A stretch of DNA of 64,000 bases from Pseudomonas sp. R37(2017) (GTDB lineage Bacteria; Pseudomonadota; Gammaproteobacteria; Pseudomonadales; Pseudomonadaceae). Positions 36,740-45,214 of the stretch are shown here, piece by piece (position 1 is the stretch's first letter; each line of letters begins with the position of its first letter). The notes beneath the pieces are model-generated. The model did not search any database and was not told the DNA's origin. It was given only the letters and a program-made list of their open reading frames with translations. A program made the translations under genes and the position numbers. The stretch covers positions 186,001 to 250,000 of the forward strand of contig NZ_NEHO01000002.1 in assembly GCF_002113375.1 (NCBI RefSeq), written 5' to 3'.

Positions 36740-36939
36740 AATGAGTCATTATTGGCAGCAAATGAGGCGGCGAGCTTAACATGTCAGCCACCGATATTGA
36801 TTGAGTTGATCCCGCCGTTGCGCCGAGCAGGCTTGCATCTGGCGCTCCCGATCAGTACAAAACCCGCTGAGTTGGACGGCAGTGCTGCAACCATCGACCG
36901 TCCAATCGGCAAAACGCCTGAACCCTGAGGAAGTATCTG

Positions 36940-37110
36940 ATGAAGAAGTGGCAATGTATCGTCTGCGGCCTGATCTACAACGAAGCCGACGGTTGGCCGG
37001 ATGATGGCATTGCGCCGGGCACCCGTTGGGAAGACGTGCCGGAAGACTGGCTGTGCCCGGACTGCGGTGTGGGCAAAATGGATTTTGAAATGATTGAAAT
37101 CGCTGCCTGA
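36940..37110 (+). CDS. Rubredoxin
   Basis: 56 residues, translated directly from the sequence. The two CxxC iron-binding pairs are complete: C6-C9 in [19 protein letters not shown] and C39-C42 in [10 protein letters not shown]. It carries electrons from the reductase encoded 18 bases downstream, typically to alkane hydroxylases or oxygen-reducing proteins. CTGAGGAAG before the ATG gives the ribosome-binding site. Some pseudomonads carry two rubredoxin genes here; only one is present. Confidence 0.95.
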   Translation: MKKWQCIVCGLIYNEADGWPDDGIAPGTRWEDVPEDWLCPDCGVGKMDFEMIEIAA

Positions 37111-37128
37111 ATAACTGAGGAGTCAGGA

Positions 37129-38277
37129 ATGAACGCACCTGTGGTCATCGTGGGGACCGGGCTGGCCGGCTACAACGTCGCCCGCGAGTTTCGCAAACTC
37201 GACAGCGAAACCCCGCTGCTGCTGATTACCGCCGATGACGGGCGCTCCTACTCCAAGCCGATGCTCTCTACCGGTTTCGGTAAAAACAAGGATGCCGATG
37301 GCCTGAGCATGGCCGAACCCGGCGCCATGGCCGAACAGCTCAAGGCCGAAATACGCACACATACTCGCATCAGTGGCATCGATCCTGGCCACAAACGCTT
37401 GTGGATCGGCGAAGAAGCGGTGGTCTATCGCGATCTGATCCTGGCCTGGGGCGCCGAAACCGTGCGCGTGCCCATTGAAGGCGACGCGGCGGATTGCGTG
37501 TTCCCCATCAACGACCTGGAAGACTACGCACGTTTTCGCGCGGCAGCCGCTGGCAAGCGCCGCGTGCTGTTGCTCGGCGCCGGCTTGATCGGTTGCGAAT
37601 TCGCCAACGACCTGACCCTGGGCGGCTATGAAGTGCAACTGGTCGCACCGTGCGAACAAGTCATGCCGACCCTGCTGCACCCGGCGGCAGCGGCGGCGGT
37701 GCAGGCCGGCCTTGAAAGCCTCGGTGCTCGATTCCACCTCGGGCCGGTGCTCAATCGCCTGCAGCGCGTGGCTGATGGCCTCGAAGCGCACCTGTCCGAT
37801 GGTCAGGTGATCCCGTGCGATGTGGTGGTCTCGGCCATTGGCCTGCGCCCACGCGTTGACCTCGCGGCGGCGGCCGGTCTGCAGGTCAATCGCGGCATCA
37901 TGGTCGACCGGCACCTGAAAACCTCTCACGCCAACATCTACGCCCTTGGCGACTGTGCCGAAGTCGACGGGCTGAATCTGCTGTACGTAATGCCCCTGAT
38001 GAGCTGCGCGCGAGCGCTGGCGCAAACCCTGGCCGGCAACCCGACCGCCGTCACCTATGGGCCGATGCCAATCACCGTCAAAACCCCGGTCTGCCCGTTG
38101 GTGGTCTCCCCGCCGCCACGAGGCGCAGAGGGCATCTGGACCGTCGAAGGGCAGGGCGCCGACATCAAGGTCCTGTGCCGTGATGCCGCAGGCAAACTGC
38201 TCGGCTATGCCCTCACCGGTGCCGCCGTGATGGAAAAACTGGCCCTGAACAAAGAACTTCCGGCCCTGCTGGCATAA
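37129..38277 (+). CDS. Rubredoxin reductase (FAD-dependent)
   Basis: 382 residues. FAD-binding N-terminus [21 protein letters not shown]-binding motif [17 protein letters not shown] near residue 145, and the flavin-closing motif [13 protein letters not shown] near 275. It passes electrons from NADH to rubredoxin. TGAGGAGTCAGGA precedes the ATG. Operon with the rubredoxin gene. Confidence 0.94.
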   Translation: MNAPVVIVGTGLAGYNVAREFRKLDSETPLLLITADDGRSYSKPMLSTGFGKNKDADGLSMAEPGAMAEQLKAEIRTHTRISGIDPGHKRLWIGEEAVVYRDLILAWGAETVRVPIEGDAADCVFPINDLEDYARFRAAAAGKRRVLLLGAGLIGCEFANDLTLGGYEVQLVAPCEQVMPTLLHPAAAAAVQAGLESLGARFHLGPVLNRLQRVADGLEAHLSDGQVIPCDVVVSAIGLRPRVDLAAAAGLQVNRGIMVDRHLKTSHANIYALGDCAEVDGLNLLYVMPLMSCARALAQTLAGNPTAVTYGPMPITVKTPVCPLVVSPPPRGAEGIWTVEGQGADIKVLCRDAAGKLLGYALTGAAVMEKLALNKELPALLA

Positions 38278-38471
38278 ATACCGGTCGTTCTGTCGGAATC
38301 ACCCCCCTTTTGACCTAACAAAGGCCGCGCCGATACTGGCGCAAGGCCTCACTGCGTGCCATCCTCACTCCCGTCTGCCGCAGATTAGAGCACCTGCGGC
38401 GCTTTTGGCGCTGCTCCGCAGAGAGCAGCACGGACATAACAACAACAAACCGTCAAAGGGGCTTCAATCAC

Positions 38472-38747
38472 ATGCGTAAACCAGAACTCGCTGCAGCCAT
38501 TGCTGAAAAAGCAGACCTCACCAAAGAACAAGCCAACCGCGTTCTCAACGCCGTTCTCGAAGAAATCACCGGTGCCCTGCACCGCAAAGACAGCGTGACG
38601 CTGGTAGGCTTCGGCACCTTCCTGCAACGCCACCGCGGTGCCCGCACCGGCAAAAACCCGCAAACCGGTGAACCTGTCAAAATCAAGGCCAGCAACACTG
38701 TTGCGTTCAAGCCGGGTAAGTCGTTGAAAGACAGCGTTAATCCGTAA
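38472..38747 (+). CDS. HU-family DNA-binding protein
   Basis: 91 residues, the usual HU size. MRKPELAAAIAEKADLTKEQA forms the dimer helices; VTLVGFGTFLQRHRGARTG and NPQTGEPVKIKA form the DNA-binding arm with the conserved RxxRxGxNPQTG motif. A nucleoid protein that bends DNA. CAAAGGGGCTTCAATCAC precedes the ATG; it has its own promoter region and terminator. Confidence 0.95.
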   Translation: MRKPELAAAIAEKADLTKEQANRVLNAVLEEITGALHRKDSVTLVGFGTFLQRHRGARTGKNPQTGEPVKIKASNTVAFKPGKSLKDSVNP

Positions 38748-38783
38748 TCCGTTGTCACCTCCCGCGCAGCGGGGGAGTGGAAT

Positions 38784-38824
38784 AAAAAATGGGCACGCCA
38801 ACCAAGGGTGGGTGCCCATTTTTT
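38784..38824. terminator. Terminator of the HU gene
   Basis: AAAAAATGGGCAC ... GTGCCCATTTTTT, a 13-bp perfect stem with a 15-base loop ending in T6. Confidence 0.9.
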
Positions 38825-39608
38825 GTGGGAGTAGAAAGTAATACCGATTAGTTAAGCCATGACGTGACCCGTAGCAGCTAGAGAAGCCGGCGTTCGGCTG
38901 CGCAGCAGTCACAAAGTCAAACATTGGGTGAGCATGCCCATCACGCACATCGTCGGCGGTATCGGCAGTAATGGCGCTGATGGACAGCGGGCTTTCCAGG
39001 GCGTTGGCCAAGAGCAAGGGAGCCATCGTTTAATAGGCACGCAAAACCGTTGTAGCCTATAGCCCGAACAGAGCCGTCAACTACGAGTGTGAGTAGGGCA
39101 AACAAACAACACTTGAAGGCAACCATCGATTTTTATTGCGCACTTGGCCTGCGTAAATTGCCTCAATACGCTAACAAGGCATTGGAAGGGTTGATGTGGG
39201 ACGCTTCTATTGCCATGGTCAGAAACTTCCTCTATTTCAGAATGATGTATCAGACCTGATAAAGAAACTTCTTAAGCTTGTCGCATAGACTTTAAATTCT
39301 GTGCACGCCAATAAAGATGCATTGTGAGACATCGCTTGATAATCGATAAAATTACATAGAGGTGGCGCGGCACTTTAGCTGGCTGTTCTCATTTTTTTGC
39401 ATTTTCAGAAGCGTCCTACATATTTTGTTCTCTATTTTTGCCATGCTTTGGTGGCTTCTGGTGCAGGGGCAGATGTCACTGGCACTCCAATAGGTGAATT
39501 AGCTTGATTCTTAAAAGCGGCCATGGATGTCTTGCTCAAGCAAACTTCCGATTATTATATTGAAATCGCTAGGTCCTTGTTTCCAAAGAAAATTTCGCGG
39601 GCGATGGC
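38825..39608. other. AT-rich intergenic region at the left edge of the accessory island
   Basis: About 780 bases with no gene I can support. The left part has high GC and short frames without family features; from about 39180 the DNA becomes clearly AT-rich. I see no tRNA, no integrase fragment and no obvious direct repeat. It probably holds the island boundary and the dioxygenase promoter. Confidence 0.5.
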
Positions 39609-40739
39609 GTGCACTCTGCAAAAGAGTATGAAACGCTGGAATGCGAGTTGGGCAAAGGCAACATAGCCATAACCGTTTATACAAAACTCTATTGTGATGG
39701 TGATTGCATGGGTGAGTCATGTGGAGATGCCAATATTTTCCGTCTGACAGATATTGAAAAAGAGGGTGTTCGCGACGCACTGGTGGATGTTTGCTACGAA
39801 CCGACAGGGGGTCGCAATTACATTCAGAAGATTCGTGCGACTGCATATCGGATGTTTCCGGAGCGTTTGATTGAAAAGCTCGAGTCGCTGAAAAGCGACG
39901 ATGCGTCTTACTGTGTGTTCGAAAATCTTCCAGTGGATGATGCGTTCGGTAGTCCACAACGAGACGCAGACAGTTTTGATTTCAAAAATGGGTATTTGTC
40001 CGAAAACGTATTAGTAGCGTTAGGTAGTTTGATTGCAGAGCCTTACTCCATCGGGCACGAGGGACCGAAACTGGTAAATGACCTTGTTCCGCACCCTGAG
40101 GCGGCAGCCGAATACACCGGTAACGGGTCGGAGGTGGAGTTGGACTTGCACACTGAAAATGCGTTCCAGACTTACGACGCCCGTGGCGACACATCGCCAT
40201 TAGCTCTAATGCTACTTGGGGTTCGCAGCGACCCATACGCATCAGGCCCGAAAACTTGGGTTGTCGATGCAAGGGAAGCGCTCAATAAACTGAGCGAAAT
40301 GGATATTCAACTGTTATACGGCAAGCATTTCATAATCCGGCAGCCTTATCGTTGGAGAAACAGCGGTATTCAATCTGGCGAAACCCGCTTGTATCCCATA
40401 TTGACCGGGCCGATATCTCATCCTCGAGTCACCGCTGCGTTTTATCCAGATATGGTTGTCGCCGTTGATGAAGCGGCAAAAAATGCCTATTCGAAATTTT
40501 ACGAAGCTCTCAAGCAAGTCGCTCACGCAGTAGATATCCAGCCTGGAAAATTAGTGTACATAAACAATCGATTTACGCTGCATTCCCGTGACAAGTTCAT
40601 ACCTAGCTTCGACCCGAAAGGTCACGCGTATCGTTGGGTCCAGCGCGTGTTTCTCACCAATAATTTATGGAACTTTCGAGTATTCAAAAAGACCGGTGCT
40701 CGAATTTTTGAACCCCTGCCTACTGATTTCAAGAGGTGA
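39609..40739 (+). CDS. Fe(II)/2-oxoglutarate dioxygenase, clavaminate synthase/AsnO/VioC-like
   Basis: 376 residues from the GTG at 39609. The facial triad is present as H181-x-E183 (LDLHTENAF) and the distal H325 (RFTLHSRDKF), and an arginine for 2-oxoglutarate is at R342 or R346 in HAYRWVQRVFLTN. The HxE rather than HxD form, with PHPEA upstream and LVYINNRFTLHSRDKF, points to the clavaminate-synthase-like group whose members hydroxylate free amino acids such as asparagine or arginine. Substrate unknown. The N-terminal 40 residues, with cysteines at 30-39, are unusual. No good ribosome-binding site precedes the GTG; the first in-frame ATG is 33 codons in, so the start is uncertain. Six bases separate it from the amidohydrolase gene. 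Base composition is AT-richer than the core genes. Confidence 0.82.
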   Translation: MHSAKEYETLECELGKGNIAITVYTKLYCDGDCMGESCGDANIFRLTDIEKEGVRDALVDVCYEPTGGRNYIQKIRATAYRMFPERLIEKLESLKSDDASYCVFENLPVDDAFGSPQRDADSFDFKNGYLSENVLVALGSLIAEPYSIGHEGPKLVNDLVPHPEAAAEYTGNGSEVELDLHTENAFQTYDARGDTSPLALMLLGVRSDPYASGPKTWVVDAREALNKLSEMDIQLLYGKHFIIRQPYRWRNSGIQSGETRLYPILTGPISHPRVTAAFYPDMVVAVDEAAKNAYSKFYEALKQVAHAVDIQPGKLVYINNRFTLHSRDKFIPSFDPKGHAYRWVQRVFLTNNLWNFRVFKKTGARIFEPLPTDFKR

Positions 40740-40744
40740 ATTAA

Positions 40745-41928
40745 ATGTCCGATGCGAAACGCTACACGTCAATAATCCATAATATAGGCACGTTCCTATC
40801 GGGCGATCTCGACATGCCGCTCATTGATGCAGACACACTAGTCAGTGTTGATGGCATGATTACGTATGTAGGTCGCATTGAAGATGTAGATTTTTCAAAT
40901 GCAAATCTGCTGATCGACGCAAAACAAAGCACCGTCATGCCTGGCTTGATCGACAATCATACTCACCCGACTCTGGTGAATATAGCCCACGTTCCGGCAA
41001 CCATAATTGGATCTGGCATTCACTGCAGGGCGGAGTCACGACCATGATTTCTGCCGGGGAAGTGCACGTACCAGGGCTACCCACTGACAGAATCGGCACT
41101 ATCGCAATGGCAATTGCCGCCCAGCGCTCCTTCTCCAACGACCGCCCTTCCGGAATAAAAATGGAAGCAGGTGCACCACTGCTTAATGATGAGTTTACGG
41201 ATCAAGACTTTGCCGAAATGGTTGCCCTAGGCATCAACCAACTGGGAGAGGTCGGCATAGGCCCCGTCAAATCCGTAAGCCGCGCAGCTGAGTTGGTCAA
41301 GATAGCTCGCAAGCACGGTATGACGTCTATTACCCACACCGGCGGTCCTTCGATCTCCACCTCTCAGAGGATGGGCGCAGAACAGATCCTTGAAATTGCG
41401 CCGGATATTATCGGGCATATCAATGGCGGTTATACCGCATTGGCGCCAAACCAAATTCGGTGTCTTTGTGAGGGCTGTCTGGGTGCCTTGGAAATCGTAC
41501 ATAACGGGAACGAGTTCGCGGCGGTGACCACCTTGAACTACGCACGAGAAATGAACCAACTCGACCGCATAGTAATTGGAACAGATTCGCCCGCTGGCTG
41601 CGGGGTTCCCGCGCTCGGCATGCTCAGAGCTATTGCCTTGCTCAGTAGTTTCGGCGACGTACCTCCGGAAAAGGCCGTCTGCTTTGCAACGGGCAATACT
41701 GCAAAGGTGCGAAAGTTGAACCGCGGAATTCTGAAAATCGGAAGAGAAGCCGACATTCTGATCGCATGCGGCCCTTTGGGTGGCGCAGAGCCCAGCGTAT
41801 TGGGCAGTTTCAGCAGCGGCGACCTACCGAGCATCACCTCGATTCTGATTGATGGGCGCCTGGTAGTGAGGCAATCCAAGAACTCACCACCGCCATCCGT
41901 CACACCTGAAATAACACTCCGCACCTAA
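40745..41928 (+). pseudogene. Enamidase-like cyclic amidohydrolase, split by a frameshift
   Basis: Two frames together make one amidohydrolase of about 394 residues. The first (40745-41047) gives IIHNIGTFLSGDL, VMPGLIDNHTH (metal ligands H72, H74). The second frame is open without a start codon before 41044 and continues the protein as EYSPRSGNHNWIWHSLQGGV then TTMISAGEVHVPG, HTGG, GHINGG and the metal aspartate in GTDSPAG, up to 41928. A one-base loss near 40971-40975 explains the break; the ATGA overlap at 41044-41047 is accidental in appearance. The sequence closely resembles, from memory, enamidase of Eubacterium barkeri (nicotinate breakdown), which opens a cyclic enamide. Either the gene is inactive or there is a sequencing error. 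Confidence 0.82.
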
Positions 41929-41970
41929 ATAGAGGCGCCCTGTGAGGGATGCCGGCTTGAGAGCATTTGT

Positions 41971-42927
41971 ATGTATAGAATCCTACCCGAAATCACCCGC
42001 AGAGGGCCTACAGTCTTGGCCTCCGGTTGCGCGATTGGATTGGCTATCCCTTATCTTGCCGATTTGGCGAGACCATTGCTGTCCGTCATGGTGTTCATAT
42101 TTGTATTAGGTACACTCCTGCGCATTAACAACTCTGAAGTAATAAGAGCGGCAAGAAATATTAAGATATCGCTGATATTTCCAGTATTGATGGTTTTTGT
42201 TTGCCCTTACCTTTTCGGAGTGGCTTCGTTCTATTTCAGTGGTAATCAGGAGTTGTCTCTTGCTATCGCCATCGCCGTTGCAGCCCCGCCGGCCAGCGGA
42301 AATGCTGCAGTAGCGAGAATGCTCGGACTTGACCCCACCATGTCGTTGGTGACCGCTCTCTGCTCAATGGCAATTATCCCTATTACCGCTCCGCTGATAC
42401 TCCATGTTTTCGCTGATGGACTTTCACTCTTCATAGACCCTATTGATTTGGCCGTCAGACTGGCAATATTGATAGGAGGCGCCGAAGGGGCAGCGATATT
42501 GATACGTCGCCTTTCGCAAACGTTCGTTTCAACACATGGCTTGGCAATCGATGGTGTTGTCGTGATTGCTCTTTTCCTTTTTGCAATAGGGACGATGGCA
42601 GGCATGCAACTGATAATTCTAGATAAACCCTCGCTGGCCATTTCAATGATAGCTATCGCCTACTGCGTAAATGTTTGCCTACAACTGATCATGGGCTGTC
42701 TGTACCCCGGATCATTGACATCGAAATTCACCATGGCACTTAACGGTGGTAACAGAAATGTTGGACTATTATGGTCTGCACTTAGCGTCAGCCTGTCCCC
42801 TACCATGGCGTTGTTTTTCGCATGCTGCCAACTGCCTATCCACACAATGCCGAAGATACTGCAGTTTGTTTTGCCTAAGATTGAGAGCTTTTTGAGTAAG
42901 CTAGCTATAAGTAAAAATCAAACTTGA
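41971..42927 (+). CDS. BASS-family (bile acid:sodium symporter-like) transporter
   Basis: 318 residues with about nine membrane helices. GGNRNVGLLWSAL near residue 257 and AVAAPPASGNAAVARMLGLDP near 105 are the crossed-helix motifs typical of the BASS superfamily, which take up organic anions with sodium. It is the last gene of the island, 42 bases after the amidohydrolase, so it may move the substrate or product of the two enzymes. No clear ribosome-binding site is seen before the ATG (TTGAGAGCATTTGT is partial). Confidence 0.8.
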   Translation: MYRILPEITRRGPTVLASGCAIGLAIPYLADLARPLLSVMVFIFVLGTLLRINNSEVIRAARNIKISLIFPVLMVFVCPYLFGVASFYFSGNQELSLAIAIAVAAPPASGNAAVARMLGLDPTMSLVTALCSMAIIPITAPLILHVFADGLSLFIDPIDLAVRLAILIGGAEGAAILIRRLSQTFVSTHGLAIDGVVVIALFLFAIGTMAGMQLIILDKPSLAISMIAIAYCVNVCLQLIMGCLYPGSLTSKFTMALNGGNRNVGLLWSALSVSLSPTMALFFACCQLPIHTMPKILQFVLPKIESFLSKLAISKNQT

Positions 42928-43250
42928 GCTATTACCGTCTGGAATTTCATACAAAATTACGCTAACACAAGAATATGCCACGCAGATCGCGGAGCTCTCA
43001 TCGCTGGTGTCCAAGACCTGTAGGTGAATCGGAGGCTTGTCGCAGGACTAGGAGGCTTTGCCCATTCCCTAGATAAAGATCAGAAAACCTAGCTTCCGAA
43101 AGAGGTTGCGGAGTGATGTTTATTCAATGACTTGGCAGTCATCAGCGTCAAAAAATGTCCCATCTTCTTCTAAAGCTACGCAATAGTGGTGTTCTTGTTC
43201 GAAGTCGTTACACTGCCCCAGCCGTTCATTTTCCTTTCGAGGCTGTGCAC
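42928..43250. other. Right edge of the accessory island
   Basis: About 320 bases with no supported gene. Composition returns to high GC around 43200. No integrase, tRNA or insertion-sequence end was seen. The open frame from 43155 is only the extension of the next gene. Confidence 0.45.
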
Positions 43251-43634
43251 ATGAAATTTCGTTTTCTGCTGTGGATGCTGGGTTTGTTGATGGGTAAGGC
43301 CAGCCGGACCAATCCGGCGTTTCAGCAGCAGTTGGGTGACAAGGACCTGGTGTTTCAACTGCAGACCCTGGACGGGAAAGTGGCGCGGCAATTCCGTGTG
43401 AAGGACCAGCGCATCACCAGTCAATCGGGTGTGCATGCCGAGCCTGCGTTTGCGATTGCCTTCAAGGACGCCGCTTATGGCTTTGCCACGATGCAGGCGA
43501 AGAACAAGCAGTTGGCATTCATGACCGGGATTCAGGACAAGTCGATTCAGATCAAGGGCAACCCGGCGCTGGTGATCTGGTTCCAGGGGCTGACCAAGTA
43601 TTTGAAGCCGAAGAAGGCCAAGCCCAAGGCTTGA
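43251..43634 (+). CDS. SCP2 sterol-binding-like protein
   Basis: 127 residues. The body (FQLQTLDGKVARQFRVKDQR, PAFAIAFKDAAYGF, MTGIQDKSIQIKGNPALVIWF) has the alternating strand-helix pattern of the SCP2/UbiJ-like lipid-binding fold. A hydrophobic N-terminus (FRFLLWMLGLLMGKA) could be a membrane anchor. Start at 43251 with GAGG 8 bases upstream; the 32-codon extension to 43155 is in non-coding-looking DNA. Specific ligand unknown. Confidence 0.7.
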   Translation: MKFRFLLWMLGLLMGKASRTNPAFQQQLGDKDLVFQLQTLDGKVARQFRVKDQRITSQSGVHAEPAFAIAFKDAAYGFATMQAKNKQLAFMTGIQDKSIQIKGNPALVIWFQGLTKYLKPKKAKPKA

Positions 43635-43670
43635 GGTCTTTCAGGTAGACCGAGTGATATTCATCGCGGG

Positions 43671-43730
43671 CAAGCCACGCTCCCACAGGGTATTGGTGAT
43701 CCCTGTGGGAGCGTGGCTTGCCCGCGATGA
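43671..43730. repeat. Perfect REP inverted pair between convergent genes
   Basis: TCATCGCGGGCAAGCCACGC ... and its exact complement GCGTGGCTTGCCCGCGATGA around a 10-base centre with CCCACAGGG/CCCTGTGGG. A REP subtype (GCGTGGCTTGCCCGC) different from the others here. Confidence 0.92.
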
Positions 43731-43732
43731 TT

Positions 43733-45136
43733 TCAGCCTTGAGTGAATTGCGAGGCCAGTTCGCGCAGCAGCACTTCCGCTTCCAGGACCTTGCTGACCA
43801 CGTCGTTGGCTTTTTCGCGGCTCAGGCCGAGGCGTTCCAGCAGTTCGTCAGGGATGTCTTCGTCCGGGCCGGAGCCGATGCCGCGGCTGCGCAGCAGGCG
43901 CACCGAGAGGCACACCAGGTTCGGGTATTCGGAGTAGGCGCCGTCGTAGGCCGGGTCGTGCTGGAAGCGCAGGGCGGTGGCCAGCTCTTCGGGCATGTCC
44001 CAGTAGCGCATCAGCCACGATCCGATCTGTTCGCGGCTGATGCCCAGCAGGTGCTGTTCGACAAAGCTGTGGCACAGGTGCGGGTTGACCTCCAGGTGGC
44101 GGCAGATCAGCGAGAAGTGCGGCGGGAACACGTGGGCCAGCAGCAGGTAGCCGAAATTGTGCAGCAGGCCGGCCAGATAGGTCAGGCCGGCTTCCGGGCG
44201 CTGGGCGCGCGGCATGGCGCGGGTCAGGCCTTCGATGACGGCGGCGGTGTAGATCGATTGCTGCCAGTACGGCGTGGAATGTTGCGGGTGGTCCTTGGGC
44301 AGGCTCAGGGTTTTACCCAGGGCCAGGCCCAGTGCCAGGTTGATCACCAGGTCGAAGCCCAGCACGCGGACGATGGCGTCTTCCACTGAACGGATCTTGC
44401 CCGGCGAGGCGTAGTACGGCGACGCCGCCCAGCTCACCACTTGTGCGGCCAGCGCCGGGTCGGTTTCGACCACGCCGGTGATGTCGTCGATGGTGGCGTT
44501 GGGGTCGACACGCAGCTTGATGATTTTCTGTGCGGTTTCAGCCAGCGGCGGAATTTCGATGGTCGCTTCCAGTCGTTGCTGGATCCGTCGTGCGGTGAAT
44601 GCTTGAACGGCCTGGGTGATTTCCTGGCGGTCATCGTCGGGGCGATCGAGGTTCGGACGAATGCTGCTCAGGTTTTCGCCGAAATTGGCGGCACTGGCCT
44701 TGGCCAGCATGGTCGTCTTGAAGTCTTCGCTGGAGATTTCCAGCAGCACGCCCGGCTCACCAGAGTTGATCAGCAACTTCGCCTCGCGCAGCAGGCTTTC
44801 GTCGTACAGGCAGGGTGAGCTGGTCAGCGCCGGCAGGCCCGGCAACAAGCCGAGATTGTGCTTGCCGAGCATTTTTGCCAGGCGTTCGGTCGGTACGGCG
44901 GTGAGGCGGCGACCGGTGAGTTCAGTGAGGCGATTGAGGTCCAGCAATTGGCTCTGCGGGAACAGCACCATCAACGCGCCCACGCTGTCATCCAGCAGAA
45001 CGGCCTGCACTTTGCGCGCGGCATTGAGGCCGTGATGCTCCAGCACTTCTTCGTAGGCGATGCCCAGCTTGCCCAGCATCAGCCGAATAACCGACGGAGC
45101 GTGCGGGGTGTCGGGTGCCAAGGCAGCTTCGGTCAT
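43733..45136 (-). CDS. YbaK/prolyl-tRNA deacylase-like domain fused to an HDOD domain
   Basis: 467 residues. Residues 1-155 look like a YbaK/aminoacyl-tRNA deacylase-type fold (GIAYEEVLEHHG, AVLLDDSVGALMVLFPQSQLLDL). Residues 190-400 form an HDOD domain (IEIPPLAETAQKIIKLRVDP, SVEDAIVRVLGFDLVINLALGLALG, YLAGLLHNFGYLLLAHVFP). HDOD proteins act in signalling and in Pseudomonas some bind regulators. The stop overlaps the REP boundary. The meaning of the fusion is not known to me. Confidence 0.82.
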   Translation of the reverse strand: MTEAALAPDTPHAPSVIRLMLGKLGIAYEEVLEHHGLNAARKVQAVLLDDSVGALMVLFPQSQLLDLNRLTELTGRRLTAVPTERLAKMLGKHNLGLLPGLPALTSSPCLYDESLLREAKLLINSGEPGVLLEISSEDFKTTMLAKASAANFGENLSSIRPNLDRPDDDRQEITQAVQAFTARRIQQRLEATIEIPPLAETAQKIIKLRVDPNATIDDITGVVETDPALAAQVVSWAASPYYASPGKIRSVEDAIVRVLGFDLVINLALGLALGKTLSLPKDHPQHSTPYWQQSIYTAAVIEGLTRAMPRAQRPEAGLTYLAGLLHNFGYLLLAHVFPPHFSLICRHLEVNPHLCHSFVEQHLLGISREQIGSWLMRYWDMPEELATALRFQHDPAYDGAYSEYPNLVCLSVRLLRSRGIGSGPDEDIPDELLERLGLSREKANDVVSKVLEAEVLLRELASQFTQG

Positions 45137-45214
45137 GGTCTGTATCCGTACTTGAACAATTGCAGGAGTATAACCAGCTTGTTTGGGGCAACGCCTCAGA
45201 AACTGTGACGGTTG

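Noticed and set aside
38385..39126. Minus-strand frames overlapping and following HU
   Set aside because: Antisense to HU and its terminator, no recognisable protein.
41044..41928. Separate second gene coupled by ATGA to the first amidohydrolase frame
   Set aside because: Conserved residues continue upstream of the ATG without a start codon, and the catalytic site is shared between both frames; a frameshift explains it better.
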